This document shows, one piece after another, positions 49,638 through 58,829 of a stretch of 64,000 nucleotides of DNA (positions are counted from its first letter, which is position 1; each line of letters opens with the position of its first letter). This DNA comes from Haloferax sp. Q22 (lineage in GTDB: Archaea > Halobacteriota > Halobacteria > Halobacteriales > Haloferacaceae). Location of the stretch: positions 1 through 64,000 of the forward strand of contig NZ_LOEP01000023.1 of NCBI RefSeq assembly GCF_001482285.1, read 5' to 3'. The translations under genes and the position numbers were made by a program. The notes under the pieces are model-generated. The model was not told where the DNA came from. It did not search any database and saw only the letters and a list, made by a program, of their open reading frames with translations.

Positions 49638-49799
49638 TCGTTGGTCCGGGAATTTGCGGGCGGGTGCATTAAGTGGTACGTCGCCGACGGCGGCTGACTG
49701 GAGGCGTCGCGTGGGCGTCGCGTGGACGACGCCGCGGGCAGGCGACCGACGCCGCGGTCGGGGAGTGGGTTTAACCGTCGGCGCGGATACCCGTCGTGC

Positions 49800-50513
49800 A
49801 TGCGCGAGCTACGCACCTGCGACTTCTGTGGGACCGACGCCGTCGGCGTGTTCGAGGTACTGCCGCCGGAGTTGACGCCGGCCGACGACCAGCGCCGCGT
49901 CGTCCTCTGCGAACACTGCGAGGAGACGCTGAGCGAGGTCATCGCGCCGCTTCTCTCCCGGCTCGGCGTCGACGCCGGCGTCGACGTGCCCGACGACGCG
50001 CGGGCCGAGACGGGCGCGTCCGCGGCACCGGAGCGGACCGCGAGCGGGTCGGGCGGCGAGGCCGCTTCGGTCGACGTGAACGCGGTCGACCCCGCGCCGA
50101 CGCCGCCGGAACCGGCGAATCACGACTCGCCCGACGAGGCAGACGACCACGAGGAGTCAGGAGACGGCTCGGATGACGACGGCGCGGACGAGGCCGAGGA
50201 GTCCGACGGTGCCGCCCGGGTGGCCGACGAAGCCGACGACGAAACAGAACCGGCCGACAGCGAATCCGAGTCGGTCGACGCCGAGGACCGCCAAACTGGC
50301 GGCGGGTCGCCCGACCGGAGCGAGGAGCCGCCGAAGTTCCGGAAGGTCATCCGCATCCTCCAGAACCGCGAGTTCCCCGTCGAGCGGGCGGAAGTCGAGG
50401 CGCTGGCGTCCGGCGCGTACGACCTCGACGACGACGAGGTCGCCGACATCTTCGACTACGCGGTCGAACGCGGCCTCCTCGTCGACGACTCGGGGACGCT
50501 CCGGCGACCCTGA
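49800..50513 (+). CDS. zinc-finger protein with acidic linker, function unknown
   Basis: A 237-residue protein in three parts. Residues 1-50 hold CDFC and CEHC pairs (MRELRTCDFCGTDAVGVFEV, then VVLCEHCEETLSEV), probably one zinc site. Residues about 60-175 are an extremely acidic, Ala/Asp/Glu/Ser-rich, disordered stretch. The last 60 residues form a small helical domain, FRKVIRILQNREFPVERAEV onward. GGTTTAACC, centred 27 bases before the ATG at 49800, supports a leaderless start. It converges with hisB. The combination suggests a nucleic-acid- or protein-binding factor. Confidence 0.7.
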   Translation: MRELRTCDFCGTDAVGVFEVLPPELTPADDQRRVVLCEHCEETLSEVIAPLLSRLGVDAGVDVPDDARAETGASAAPERTASGSGGEAASVDVNAVDPAPTPPEPANHDSPDEADDHEESGDGSDDDGADEAEESDGAARVADEADDETEPADSESESVDAEDRQTGGGSPDRSEEPPKFRKVIRILQNREFPVERAEVEALASGAYDLDDDEVADIFDYAVERGLLVDDSGTLRRP

Positions 50514-50557
50514 GCGGTCGAGTGCGGGAGGTCGGGGAGAACGGGACGGACTGGCGA

Positions 50558-51151
50558 CTACAGCTTTCCTTTCGTGCTCGGCGTGTCCGAGCGCCGCGGG
50601 TCCACGCGGGTCGCGTCGTCGAGCGAGCGTGCGAGCGCCTTGAACAGCGCCTCGACCTCGTGGTGGGCGTTGTCGCCTTCGACGCCCGCGTGGAGCGTGA
50701 GGCCGGCGTTCATGGCGAGCGACATCGCGAAGTGTTCGGCCATGTGGCTGGTGAACTCACCGACGTACGGCTGGGAGAACTCGCCCGAGAACTCGAAGAA
50801 GGGGCGGCCCGACACGTCCACGACGACGGAGGCGACGGCCTCGTCGAGCGGGACCCTGCGGTCGGCGTAGCGGACGATGCCGCGCTTGTCGCCGAGCGCC
50901 TCGGTGAACGCCTCGCCGAGGACGATGGCCACGTCCTCGACGGTGTGGTGGTCGTCGATGTGGAGGTCGCCGTCGCACTGGACGGTCAGGTCGAACAGGC
51001 CGTGTTTGGCGAAGGCCTCCAGCATGTGGTCGAAGAATCCGATACCGGTGTCGACGACCGCGTTGCCGTCGCCATCGATAGACAGCGTCACGTCGATAGT
51101 CGTTTCGGACGTCTCGCGGGAGACGGCCGCGCGTCGGTCGGCGTCGCTCAT
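50558..51151 (-). CDS. hisB: imidazoleglycerol-phosphate dehydratase
   Basis: This enzyme carries out the sixth step of histidine synthesis. The 197-residue monofunctional form has paired metal-binding motifs: [16 protein letters not shown] with [15 protein letters not shown] in the first half, and [20 protein letters not shown] with [18 protein letters not shown] in the second. A CTATATGCG box (about 51173-51181) lies 27 bases before the ATG at 51151, so the gene is leaderless and a longer frame upstream is not used. hisA and hisI are close by on the same strand but separated by other genes. Confidence 0.95.
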   Translation of the reverse strand: MSDADRRAAVSRETSETTIDVTLSIDGDGNAVVDTGIGFFDHMLEAFAKHGLFDLTVQCDGDLHIDDHHTVEDVAIVLGEAFTEALGDKRGIVRYADRRVPLDEAVASVVVDVSGRPFFEFSGEFSQPYVGEFTSHMAEHFAMSLAMNAGLTLHAGVEGDNAHHEVEALFKALARSLDDATRVDPRRSDTPSTKGKL

Positions 51152-51272
51152 GTCGCGTTCGAAGCAGGCCGCGCATATAGGGATTCTCGTCGTGCGGAGG
51201 CGACCGCAACCCACCGCAGCGTCAGACGCACGTCTGACGGACGTTCATGGTTTCGGACGTGTACCGTGGGGT

Positions 51273-51431
51273 ATGCAGCGAAAGGGAGCGCTGGTGGTGG
51301 GCTACATCATCTGCGTCGGGGGACTCCTGCTCACCGCCCGGTCCGGGGTGGCTGTCGCGCTCGGCGTCGCGCTTGTGACGCTCGCGGTCGGCGCGGCGGT
51401 TCTCGGCGGAGGCGTCCTGAGTGGGCGATAA
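51273..51431 (+). CDS. 52-aa small membrane protein
   Basis: A short protein, MQRKGALVVGYIICVGGLLL at the start, with two hydrophobic helices (about 6-21 and 25-48). The start is at the first helix, with basic residues in front, so the N-terminus is inside the cell. A similar two-helix gene follows 45 bases later and may be a distant paralogue. Function unknown. Confidence 0.55.
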   Translation: MQRKGALVVGYIICVGGLLLTARSGVAVALGVALVTLAVGAAVLGGGVLSGR

Positions 51432-51476
51432 CCGACCAATTCGGGGGAAATCGAGTCGTCCAGGGGCGACCGATTG

Positions 51477-51758
51477 ATGCGGCGCGGAGCGACTGCCAGT
51501 CCGAAACGCGACGTGGTGACGGTCAGTATGCTCGTCCTCGCCGGGCCGTTCCTCGCGACCTCGCGTCCCGAGACCGCGATTATCGGCGCGCTGTTCGTCG
51601 CCGTCGGCGTCTACGGGACCGTCGAGAGCCTCGCCGCGGCCGTCCTCGCGACCTCGCGTCCCGAGACCGCGATTATCGGCGCGCTGTTCGTCGCCGTCGG
51701 CGTCTACGGGACCGTCGAGAGCCTCGCCGCGGCCGTCCTCGCGTACCTCGACACGTAG
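51477..51758 (+). CDS. small membrane protein with an exact internal duplication
   Basis: A 93-residue membrane protein. A 31-residue block starting LATSRPETAIIGALF and ending GTVESLAAAV is present twice in a row, identical in protein and DNA. Without the duplication it would be a 62-residue two- or three-helix protein like the gene before it. TTG at 51474 directly precedes the ATG; I take the ATG at 51477. The duplication is in frame, so an enlarged protein is still encoded. It may be recent, or an assembly effect. Function unknown. Confidence 0.6.
   Translation: MRRGATASPKRDVVTVSMLVLAGPFLATSRPETAIIGALFVAVGVYGTVESLAAAVLATSRPETAIIGALFVAVGVYGTVESLAAAVLAYLDT
51551..51743. repeat. 93-bp perfect tandem duplication
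   Basis: CCTCGCG begins at 51551, 51644 and 51737. The two full 93-base units are identical, base for base, as far as I can read, followed by a seven-base start of a third. They lie wholly inside the gene at 51477-51758. Confidence 0.95.
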
Positions 51759-51803
51759 CGCCGTAGCGTCGCGTGGCCGTGTGGCGTCTCGGCGCGGCGG
51801 CGA

Positions 51804-52520
51804 CTACGCCTCCATCGCTTCTTCGAGCGTGAACCGCCCCTCGTAGAGCGCGGTACCGACGACAGTCGCCGCCGCGCCCGCCTCGCGAAGCGCGCGGATG
51901 TCGTCGAGCGAGGCGACACCGCCGGAGGCGACGACGGGGATGTCGACCGCGTCGACGACGGCCGAGGTCGTCTCGAGGTGGACGCCTTCCAGTTGCCCTT
52001 CCACGTCAACGTCGGTGAAGAGGATGGCCGCCGCCCCGAGTTCCTCGTACCGGGCGGCCGCCTCGGCGGGGTCGAGGCCGGTGCCTTCGGTCCACCCGGA
52101 GACGACGACCTCGCCGTCCTTCGCGTCGAGGCTGACCATCACGCCGTCGGGGTAGTCGTCGGCGAGTTCGGCGACGATGTCGGGGTTCTCGACGGCCGCG
52201 GTGCCGAGGATGACGCGGTCGACGCCACGGTCCAGAAGGTCGCGGGCGTCGTCGGCGGTGCGGATGCCGCCGCCGAGTTGGAGCGGCACGTCGACCGCGT
52301 CGAGGACGGCGTCGACCGCCGGGGCGTTCTTCCGCTCGCCCTCGAACGCGCCGTCGAGGTCGACGAGGTGCAGCGTCTCCGCGCCGGCGTCGACCCAGCG
52401 GCGGGCGGCCTCGACCGGGTCGCCGTAGGTCTTCTCGGTGCCGCGTTCGCCCTGCACGAGTTGGACGACTTCGCCGTCTTGCATGTCGACTGCGGGGACG
52501 ACTTCGAACTCCGGGAACAT
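51804..52520 (-). CDS. hisA: phosphoribosylformimino-AICAR-phosphate isomerase
   Basis: A 238-residue TIM-barrel isomerase of histidine synthesis. It begins VVPAVDMQDGEVVQLVQGE with the first catalytic Asp in AVDMQDG (residue 12). It continues with HLVDLDGAF, LQLGGGIRTADDARDLLDRGVDRVILGTAAVEN (in pieces, phosphate site 1), ILFTDVDVEGQLEG with the second catalytic Asp, and PVVASGGVASLDDIRAL (phosphate site 2). The ATG at 52520 is clear. It is 125 bases from the divergent phosphohexomutase gene. Confidence 0.96.
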   Translation of the reverse strand: MFPEFEVVPAVDMQDGEVVQLVQGERGTEKTYGDPVEAARRWVDAGAETLHLVDLDGAFEGERKNAPAVDAVLDAVDVPLQLGGGIRTADDARDLLDRGVDRVILGTAAVENPDIVAELADDYPDGVMVSLDAKDGEVVVSGWTEGTGLDPAEAAARYEELGAAAILFTDVDVEGQLEGVHLETTSAVVDAVDIPVVASGGVASLDDIRALREAGAAATVVGTALYEGRFTLEEAMEA

Positions 52521-52645
52521 ACGCCACCGTGGGCGAGCGACGTGCGTAAACGCACCGGATACGGCGACCCGAGTTCACCGAGGAACGTAACGAGCGAACC
52601 AACAGTTCGGAACGGCTTTGTCGCGCCGGGGTGCACACACACTCA

Positions 52646-54010
52646 ATGAAACTCTTCGGTTCCAGCGGTACCCGCGGCGTGGTGGGTGAGAGCCTCACCC
52701 CGGAGTTCGTCCTCCGCGTCGCGAAGGCCGCCGGCACGGTCTGGAACGCAGACCGAGTCGCCATCGCACGCGACACCCGAACCACGGGCGAGATGTTCGT
52801 CAACGCCGCCGAGTCCGGGCTGGCGAGCGTCGGCGTCGACGTGGACGACCTCGGCGTCGTTCCCACCCCCGCCGCGGTCCGGTACTGCGAGAACCAAGGC
52901 GTTCCGGGCGTCGTCATCACGGCCTCGCACAACCCCCCGGAGTTCAACGGCGTCAAACTCGTCGGCGACGACGGCGTCGAACTCGCCGTCGAGGAGTTAG
53001 AGCGCATCGAAGACCACATCCTCGCGGAGGAGTTCGACGTGGCCGAGTGGGACGCGGTCGGGGCGACCCGACGGGTCGACACGGCGAACGACGACTACCG
53101 CGAGGACCTCCTCGCCAGCGTCGACCGCGAGAAAATCGCCGACGCGAACCTCACGGTCGCGCTCGACCCCGGCCACGGCGCCGGCTCGCTCGTCACGCCC
53201 GACTTCCTCCGCGAACTCGGCTGTGAGGTCCGCACGGTCAACGCCCAACCCGACGGCCACTTCCCCGGTCGCCAGTCCGAACCGGTCCCCGAGAACCTCA
53301 GCGACCTCGAACGCCTCGTCCGCGCGACCGACGCCGACGTGGGAATCGCCCACGACGGCGACGCCGACCGGGCCGTCTTCGTGAACGAGCGCGGCGAGTG
53401 CATCTCCGGCGAGGCGTCGCTGGCCGCCCTCGCGGCCGCCGCGCTCGAACCGGGCGACGCGACCGTCTCCGCGGTGAACGTCTCCCAGCGCCTCGTCGAC
53501 GTGTGCGAGGAGGTCGGCGCCGACCTCGAACTCACGCCCATCGGCGCGACGAACCTCATCACCCGCATCCGCGAACTCTGGCGCGAGGGTCGGAACGTCC
53601 CCATCGCGGGCGAGGGTAACGGAGGCGTGTTCTACCCGAACTACCGCCTCGTCCGCGACGGCGCGTACATCGCGGCGAAGTTCCTCGAACTCGTCGCCGA
53701 GCGCCCGCCGAGCGAACTCGTCGCGCCCTACGAGGACTACTACAACGTCCGCATCAACCTCGAATACGACGAGGAATCCGAGTTGACGGCGATGCTCAAC
53801 GCCGCCGCCGACTACGCCGAATCGGCCGACGCGACGCCGAACACGACCGACGGCTACCGTCTCGACTACGGCGACGCGTGGGTGCTCGTCCGCCCCTCCG
53901 GGACCGAGCCGAAGGTCCGCGTCTACGCCGAGGCTCGCTCCGAGGAGCGCGCGACCGAACTCGCCGAGGACGCCGCCGACGCGCTCCGAAGCGCGGTCGC
54001 GACGCTGTAA
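52646..54010 (+). CDS. glmM: phosphoglucosamine mutase / phosphohexomutase
   Basis: A 454-residue alpha-D-phosphohexomutase. The phosphoserine loop is TASHNPPEFNGVK with S94, the metal loop is HDGDADRAVF near residue 237, the sugar-binding GEGNGGVFYP is near 322, and the phosphate-binding RPSGTEPKVRVYAEA is near the end. The MKLFGSSGTRGVVGESL start is typical of archaeal GlmM; an in-frame ATG five codons upstream is less likely. Specificity (glucosamine, glucose or mannose phosphate) cannot be fixed by eye. It feeds cell-surface glycan precursors. Confidence 0.92.
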   Translation: MKLFGSSGTRGVVGESLTPEFVLRVAKAAGTVWNADRVAIARDTRTTGEMFVNAAESGLASVGVDVDDLGVVPTPAAVRYCENQGVPGVVITASHNPPEFNGVKLVGDDGVELAVEELERIEDHILAEEFDVAEWDAVGATRRVDTANDDYREDLLASVDREKIADANLTVALDPGHGAGSLVTPDFLRELGCEVRTVNAQPDGHFPGRQSEPVPENLSDLERLVRATDADVGIAHDGDADRAVFVNERGECISGEASLAALAAAALEPGDATVSAVNVSQRLVDVCEEVGADLELTPIGATNLITRIRELWREGRNVPIAGEGNGGVFYPNYRLVRDGAYIAAKFLELVAERPPSELVAPYEDYYNVRINLEYDEESELTAMLNAAADYAESADATPNTTDGYRLDYGDAWVLVRPSGTEPKVRVYAEARSEERATELAEDAADALRSAVATL

Positions 54011-54055
54011 CTCGGCGGCAGAACCGACGGAAAAGAATCTCTTTTCGCGCGCCGC

Positions 54056-54307
54056 TCACAGGCTAATCGCCGCGAACAGGAGCGCCAGCGCGCCGAACAC
54101 CAACAGCATGAAGCCGCGTTCGAGGTCGTCGCCGTCGAGTTCGTCGTCCGGCGGGTCCTCGCGGGTCGGGTCGAGGACGAACTCCGGGTCGTCCGAGCGG
54201 GCGACCCGACGGGCGGCCGCGGCGCTCTTGAGCAGTCGGCCGCCGAGGGCGAAACAGCTCAAGCCCACGACGATGGCGACCAGCGAAATCGGATTGACGC
54301 TCAGCAT
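54056..54307 (-). CDS. small membrane protein with acidic loop
   Basis: An 83-residue protein with a hydrophobic helix at each end (about 6-26 and 65-82) and between them an acidic loop (DDPEFVLDPTREDPPDDELD). The first helix ends with GGRLLKSAAAARR, so the loop is probably inside the cell. Compositional pattern and third-position GC look native. Function unknown. Confidence 0.65.
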   Translation of the reverse strand: MLSVNPISLVAIVVGLSCFALGGRLLKSAAAARRVARSDDPEFVLDPTREDPPDDELDGDDLERGFMLLVFGALALLFAAISL

Positions 54308-54397
54308 CGGCCCGCGACTGTGGTCATCGGCCGGTCGGTTTGGTGGCGGCCGTGGTCATCGCGTCGGTCACACCCGTCATCGGTCGGCTCGCATCGG

Positions 54398-54766
54398 TCA
54401 CTCGTCGTCGTAGACCGCGTCGGGGTCGAAGACGCGCTCGCCGACGTGCTCGCCCTCGACGGTGCGGTAGAAACACGACCGGTGGCCGGTGTGGCACGCG
54501 CCGACGTTCTGGTCGACGAGATACAACAGGGTGTCGGCGTCGCAGTCGACACGAACCTCTCGAATCTCCTGTGTGTGGCCGCTCGAAGCCCCCTTCTCCC
54601 AGAGTTCGTCGCGGCTCCGCGAGTAGTAGTGCGCCCGGCCCGTCTCGACGGTTCGGTCGAGCGCCTCGGGCGAGACGTACGCCAGCATGAGCACCTCTCC
54701 GGAGTCGGCGTCCTGCGCCACGGCGGGGACGAGTCCGTCCTCGCCGAAGTCGACATCGACGGTCAT
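54398..54766 (-). CDS. hisI: phosphoribosyl-AMP cyclohydrolase
   Basis: This zinc enzyme carries out the third step of histidine synthesis. The 122-residue monofunctional form shows [20 protein letters not shown], then THYYSRSR-type [50 protein letters not shown] (in pieces) with the Cys/His zinc ligands. The ATG at 54766 fits an AGATAACC box about 27-30 bases upstream; a GTG four codons earlier is less likely. HisI is the third dispersed his gene in this 4-kb stretch. Confidence 0.94.
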   Translation of the reverse strand: MTVDVDFGEDGLVPAVAQDADSGEVLMLAYVSPEALDRTVETGRAHYYSRSRDELWEKGASSGHTQEIREVRVDCDADTLLYLVDQNVGACHTGHRSCFYRTVEGEHVGERVFDPDAVYDDE

Positions 54767-54847
54767 GATTCGGGCCACGCGGTCGTGGGGGTTATCTCTT
54801 GTGCGTCGCCGCGCGGACGGCGCTCGACACCGACTCTCCGCAGGAAC

Positions 54848-55891
54848 TCAGACGATACCGAGCGCACCGAGGACGCCGAAGAGGATGTCGCCGTAGACGA
54901 ACGCGACGACGAGGCCGACGAACATGGGAACGAGAAACGGGATGCCCGGCGAAATCCACACCGACTCGCGGGCCGTCACGAGTTCCAGTCCGCCGCGGAG
55001 CTTCTCCGGCGAGGTGCCGTAGGCGGTGCCCTCGATGCTGTCGAGGAACCGGGCCGCGCCCCACGGGTCGTCGAACGACGCGTCCGCGTCGGCTTCGGCG
55101 GGGTCTCCGGAGGCGTCACCTCCGGCGTCCACGGTCTCGTCGTCGCCGAGGTCAGTCGAGACGCCGCCGTCGGTGGCCGCGCGGTGGACCGCGCCGTCGG
55201 TCGGGTCGAACGTCTCGCCGATGCTGTCGGGGTCGCGGAGGGCGTCCGGGTCCGAACGCAGGTCCGCGAGCGTGAGGCCGCGCCAGCGGAGGTACATCCG
55301 GAGCGCGTCGAGGTCGAGGCCGTTCCGCGTGATTCCCTCGGGCGACTCGAACAGGCGGCCGTGGGCAGTCGAGAGCGACGCGACGGAGACGCGGCGGCCG
55401 ACGAACGAGATGGGGAACTCGAACTCGCCGTCGGCGAGGTTCCGGGCGGCGAGGAACAGCGGGTACGCGAGGCCGACGATGACCGTGTTCGTGAGAATCG
55501 TCATCGAGAAGACGCCGAGGCGGGTGGCGGCGAGCGGGAACTCCGTTCCGGCGAGGGTGTAACTGGGGAACGTCGGGAGCAGGACGGCGAACACCATGAG
55601 CGCCTTCGCGTCCGCGCCGCCGAAGCCGCCGAGCCGCCAGAACAGGTACGAAAGCGGGACGACGAAACAGATGCTCACGGCGACGCGAATCAGATAGAGC
55701 CGGTCGAAGACGGTCTCGGGCGGGAGGTGGCCGACCAGTTCCCACGCGAGCAGGACGACGCCCAGCGCCGCGAGCGGATACCAGACGACGTTGGGGACGC
55801 GGCGCGTGCGAACGTCGCGTACCGCGGTCCACGCGAGGACGGGGAGCACCACCAACCGCAGGAGGTCGGGGAGCGTGCCGATACCGAACAT
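54848..55891 (-). CDS. pibD: prepilin peptidase (A24 aspartic protease)
   Basis: A 347-residue membrane protease that trims signal peptides of type IV pilins and archaellins before assembly. Catalytic aspartates are D26 in RDVRTRRVPN and D94 in GGFGGADAK (the GxGD-type motif). Six or more helices are visible, two of them at the C-terminus (IPFLVPMFVGLVVAFVYGDI). Between about residues 185 and 300 lies a long acidic insertion rich in Asp, Gly and Ala. In Haloferax, PibD processes both pilins and archaellins. No pilin gene is next to it here. Confidence 0.92.
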   Translation of the reverse strand: MFGIGTLPDLLRLVVLPVLAWTAVRDVRTRRVPNVVWYPLAALGVVLLAWELVGHLPPETVFDRLYLIRVAVSICFVVPLSYLFWRLGGFGGADAKALMVFAVLLPTFPSYTLAGTEFPLAATRLGVFSMTILTNTVIVGLAYPLFLAARNLADGEFEFPISFVGRRVSVASLSTAHGRLFESPEGITRNGLDLDALRMYLRWRGLTLADLRSDPDALRDPDSIGETFDPTDGAVHRAATDGGVSTDLGDDETVDAGGDASGDPAEADADASFDDPWGAARFLDSIEGTAYGTSPEKLRGGLELVTARESVWISPGIPFLVPMFVGLVVAFVYGDILFGVLGALGIV

Positions 55892-55965
55892 ACCCGCAGA
55901 CTGGGGGCAGGGGGAGTTAGGTGTTCGGGACGGGTATCAATCCTGAAACCGACCCCGGCGGCGGG

Positions 55966-56907
55966 TCAGAACAACGCGAGTTCGACGAAGCCGACGAGCC
56001 GAATCGAAAGCGAAAACAGCGCCATCGCGGCCACGGGAACCCACACTGATTTCGAGCGGTGGTAGCCGAAGGCGGCGAATCCGAACGCGAGCACCCACAG
56101 GACGTGCTTGACGCCGCCGGGAACGTCGTCGAAGACGGTGCCGAACGCGACCAAGCCGAGCAGTCCGAAGGCGAACACGGGGGCGAGCGCCGGGCGCGAG
56201 AGGGGTCGAAGCGACCGCTCGACTGCACTTCGGTACGTCACGCCGACCGCGACACAGCCGCAGACCGTCGCGACGAGGAGAAGGCCGAGAATAGTGACAC
56301 GCCACGGTTTCGGGAAGACGACGAGCGTGAACGCGGCGTCCCGAAGCACCGAGTGAAAGAACGCCGCGAGCGCGGTCGCAGCGACGACCGCGCGAGCGGG
56401 CGCGAGACCGACCCGCGACGAGGCGAGGTCGAACGCGACCGCGACGAGGAGACCGAACCCGACCCCGGTGAGCACCACGTCTTCGGCGGCCTGAACTGCC
56501 GCCGTCACGACCGACGCCTCGGGGTGGTACGTCCACCCGAGAAGCGCGGCGAGCGAGGCGTCGAACCCGACCGCGAAGAGGACGCTCAGTGCGACGACGG
56601 CGAACGCGGGAGCGAGAACCGTCGCCGCCGCGTCGGCGAGGCGGGCGCGCTCGGGAAGCCCGAACGACGGCGGGACACCGCGATAGCGCGCGTAGACGAG
56701 CGTCGGGACCGCGAGGCCGGCGACGTTCGGCGACGCGAGCGTACCCGCCACCGGGACGCCGAGGAGTCTGAGCGCGGCCCAGTAGCTGACAGCGCTCGTA
56801 ACCGTGAGACAGGCGAGAAAGAGCCCGAGCCGACCGAGTTCGGTCGCTTCGCTCGGGAGCGAGTCGTCGGGGCGGAGTTTTCGGACGACGGTCGTGACTC
56901 TCGACAC
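55966..56907 (-). CDS. multi-pass membrane protein, possibly a degenerate CPBP-type protein
   Basis: A 313-residue protein with about eight hydrophobic helices. I use a GTG at 56907 (VSRVTTVVRKLRPDD), about 27 bases after an AT-richer stretch (ATTTGTC); a longer GTG start at 56979 adds a polar, probably untranslated part. AAEDVVLTGVGFGLL and AAFFHSVLRDAAF recall the EExxxR and FxxxH motifs of CPBP (Abi) intramembrane proteases, but the second Glu and the Arg are replaced. It could be an inactive relative or unrelated. It lies between the ferredoxin gene and pibD on the same strand. Confidence 0.6.
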   Translation of the reverse strand: MSRVTTVVRKLRPDDSLPSEATELGRLGLFLACLTVTSAVSYWAALRLLGVPVAGTLASPNVAGLAVPTLVYARYRGVPPSFGLPERARLADAAATVLAPAFAVVALSVLFAVGFDASLAALLGWTYHPEASVVTAAVQAAEDVVLTGVGFGLLVAVAFDLASSRVGLAPARAVVAATALAAFFHSVLRDAAFTLVVFPKPWRVTILGLLLVATVCGCVAVGVTYRSAVERSLRPLSRPALAPVFAFGLLGLVAFGTVFDDVPGGVKHVLWVLAFGFAAFGYHRSKSVWVPVAAMALFSLSIRLVGFVELALF

Positions 56908-57027
56908 GGCTGGAGCGACCGGTCGGCGGGACAAATCGCTATCGGCCGCTCGGCTCGGACGGGAGAGAAAACGGCACACCTACCGGTCACGGGCCGGTGC
57001 GTCGAAAGAAATGTTCGGATGAGCGCC

Positions 57028-57417
57028 TTAGATGACGCGGTTCTGCAGGTAGTCGAGGTGCTTCGCGTTGTAGACGATCTTGACCTCGTCCTCGACCGGC
57101 GAACCGATGCAGGTGAGACGGACGTTCTTGTCGTTGACTTCCTCGTCGGAGAGAATCTGCTGCATGTCCATCTCGATTTCGCCCTCCTTCAGGATGGACG
57201 CACAGTTCGCACAGGCACCTGCGCGGCAGCTGAAGGGCCAGTCGTAGCCCTGCGCCTCTGCGGCTTCGAGGATGTACTCGCCCTGATTAACTTCCATCTC
57301 ACCGTAGTCTTCGGCGTCGAGACCGGCGTCGGCGGCCTGTTCGAAGAGGTCGTCGTCGTCGAGGTCCCAGCCGTTGTCGTCGAGAACTTCGTAGTTGAGG
57401 TAGGTTACCGTGGGCAT
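57028..57417 (-). CDS. fdx: halophilic [2Fe-2S] ferredoxin
   Basis: A 129-residue plant-type ferredoxin. The cluster Cys are C64, C69 and C72 ([15 protein letters not shown]) and C103 (VRLTCIGSP). The N-terminal acidic extra domain ([15 protein letters not shown] and neighbours) is the halophile-specific insertion known from Halobacterium and Haloarcula ferredoxins. It accepts electrons from 2-oxoacid:ferredoxin oxidoreductases in the cytoplasm. GTCTAATGG, about 27-30 bases before the ATG at 57417, supports a leaderless start. It is highly acidic throughout. Confidence 0.96.
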   Translation of the reverse strand: MPTVTYLNYEVLDDNGWDLDDDDLFEQAADAGLDAEDYGEMEVNQGEYILEAAEAQGYDWPFSCRAGACANCASILKEGEIEMDMQQILSDEEVNDKNVRLTCIGSPVEDEVKIVYNAKHLDYLQNRVI

Positions 57418-57557
57418 CGACAGAGGATTCGAAGGCCACCCCATTAGACTTTGCTGTTCCGTGCGCCGAATTCGACCCGCGCCGCGGCGGCGACCGCCCG
57501 TTTGTTACATTGTTGACCGTGATAGTTCTGGATTAACAGACGCGGCGATTGAACGCT

Positions 57558-58718
57558 TCAGATAACGCCAGCGGAGAACAGCGCGTACGATGCGATGGCC
57601 GAAAGCGAGGGCGTGAGCATCCAGAAGAAGATGACTCGCCCGGTCGTGCCGGGGTCGAACAGGTCCTGCGCGGAGAGTTCGTCGGGGGCTTCCTCGCCCA
57701 TCTTCGGCACCTCGTCCTCGCGCTCGGCGGTGAGCGCGTTGACCGATACCTGCGGGGCCTCCCCGCCGCTCAGGGCCTCGCCGAGCGTGACGGTTCGGGT
57801 CGCCCGTCCCCAGCCGAGGCCGACGATGCACATCGTCGCGCTCACGGCGAGGCTGGCGGGGATACCGATGGCCGACAGGAAGGAGATGAGTGACGCGCTC
57901 ACCGTCTCGACGATGAGCGCCGCGAGGATGGGCAACTGCGTGAGGTCGTTTCCGACCGTGTCGAGCGTCCGGCGGGCGATGGTGAACGCGCCGAGGCCGA
58001 TGGCGCCGCCGGCGACGAGGATGCCCGTGTTCATCTCGAGCGCGCCGTTGCCGACGAGCGGGGCGACCGCGTTGGCGACGTTCGACGCGCCCGCGGAGAA
58101 CGCCATGTAACAGGCGACGACGACGACGAGGATGGTGCTCCCGAACTCGCGGTACGTCGTGTTCGGCCCGAGTCGCAGCCGCGGGATGCCGCCGTCGCGA
58201 TCGAGCGTGACGAGCGCACCGGGGCTCTGGTCGAGTTTGAGCCACGCGTCGAGATACGGGTAGATGTACCGCCCGATGACCGCGCAGATCCAGAAAGCGA
58301 TGACGGGCGCGACGATCCACCACGAGATGATTTCGAGCATCACGCCGGAGTCGAGCGACCCGTTGGCGAGGCCGAGGCCCGCGATGGCCCCGACCGCCGT
58401 CATCGACGTGGAGGCGGGGACGCCGAAGGTGTTAGAGACCAACAGCGCGAGGCCGACAAAGAAGAGGACGGCGACGCTCGCCGCGAGCGTGAACTCGCTT
58501 TGCGGGACGATTTCGCCGCCCATCTTGGCGACGACCTCTCTCCCGATCGTCCACCCGCCGAGGAGCGCGAACCCCGTCATCAGGGCCGCAGCGGCGAGTT
58601 TCCCGAGCACACCGCTCCCGACCGCGGGACCGAAGGCGACCCCCGTGGACGAGCCGCCGATGTTGAACCCGACGAACACTGCCACCAGGAGACCGACGAA
58701 GAGGAGTGCTTCTACCAC
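57558..58718 (-). CDS. PiT-family inorganic phosphate transporter
   Basis: A 386-residue membrane protein with ten or so helices. PiT signature segments occur twice: VGFNIGGSSTGVAFGPAVGSG near residue 20 in the first half, and YMAFSAGASNVANAVAPLVGNGAL near 215 in the second, with a charged loop between (KLDQSPGALVTLDRDGGIPR). The first copy has GGSS in place of the usual GAND, whereas the second keeps GASN. It probably takes up phosphate with sodium or protons. No phoU-like partner is adjacent. Confidence 0.9.
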   Translation of the reverse strand: MVEALLFVGLLVAVFVGFNIGGSSTGVAFGPAVGSGVLGKLAAAALMTGFALLGGWTIGREVVAKMGGEIVPQSEFTLAASVAVLFFVGLALLVSNTFGVPASTSMTAVGAIAGLGLANGSLDSGVMLEIISWWIVAPVIAFWICAVIGRYIYPYLDAWLKLDQSPGALVTLDRDGGIPRLRLGPNTTYREFGSTILVVVVACYMAFSAGASNVANAVAPLVGNGALEMNTGILVAGGAIGLGAFTIARRTLDTVGNDLTQLPILAALIVETVSASLISFLSAIGIPASLAVSATMCIVGLGWGRATRTVTLGEALSGGEAPQVSVNALTAEREDEVPKMGEEAPDELSAQDLFDPGTTGRVIFFWMLTPSLSAIASYALFSAGVI

Positions 58719-58829
58719 GCAGTCACCTACTGACGCGGGAATAAAAGGGACGGCGGTCGGTGGCCGACCATCCTGCTGACACCGACGCCGACGCGGCGGC
58801 CGGAACCGACCCGTCCGCGGCGAGCGCGC

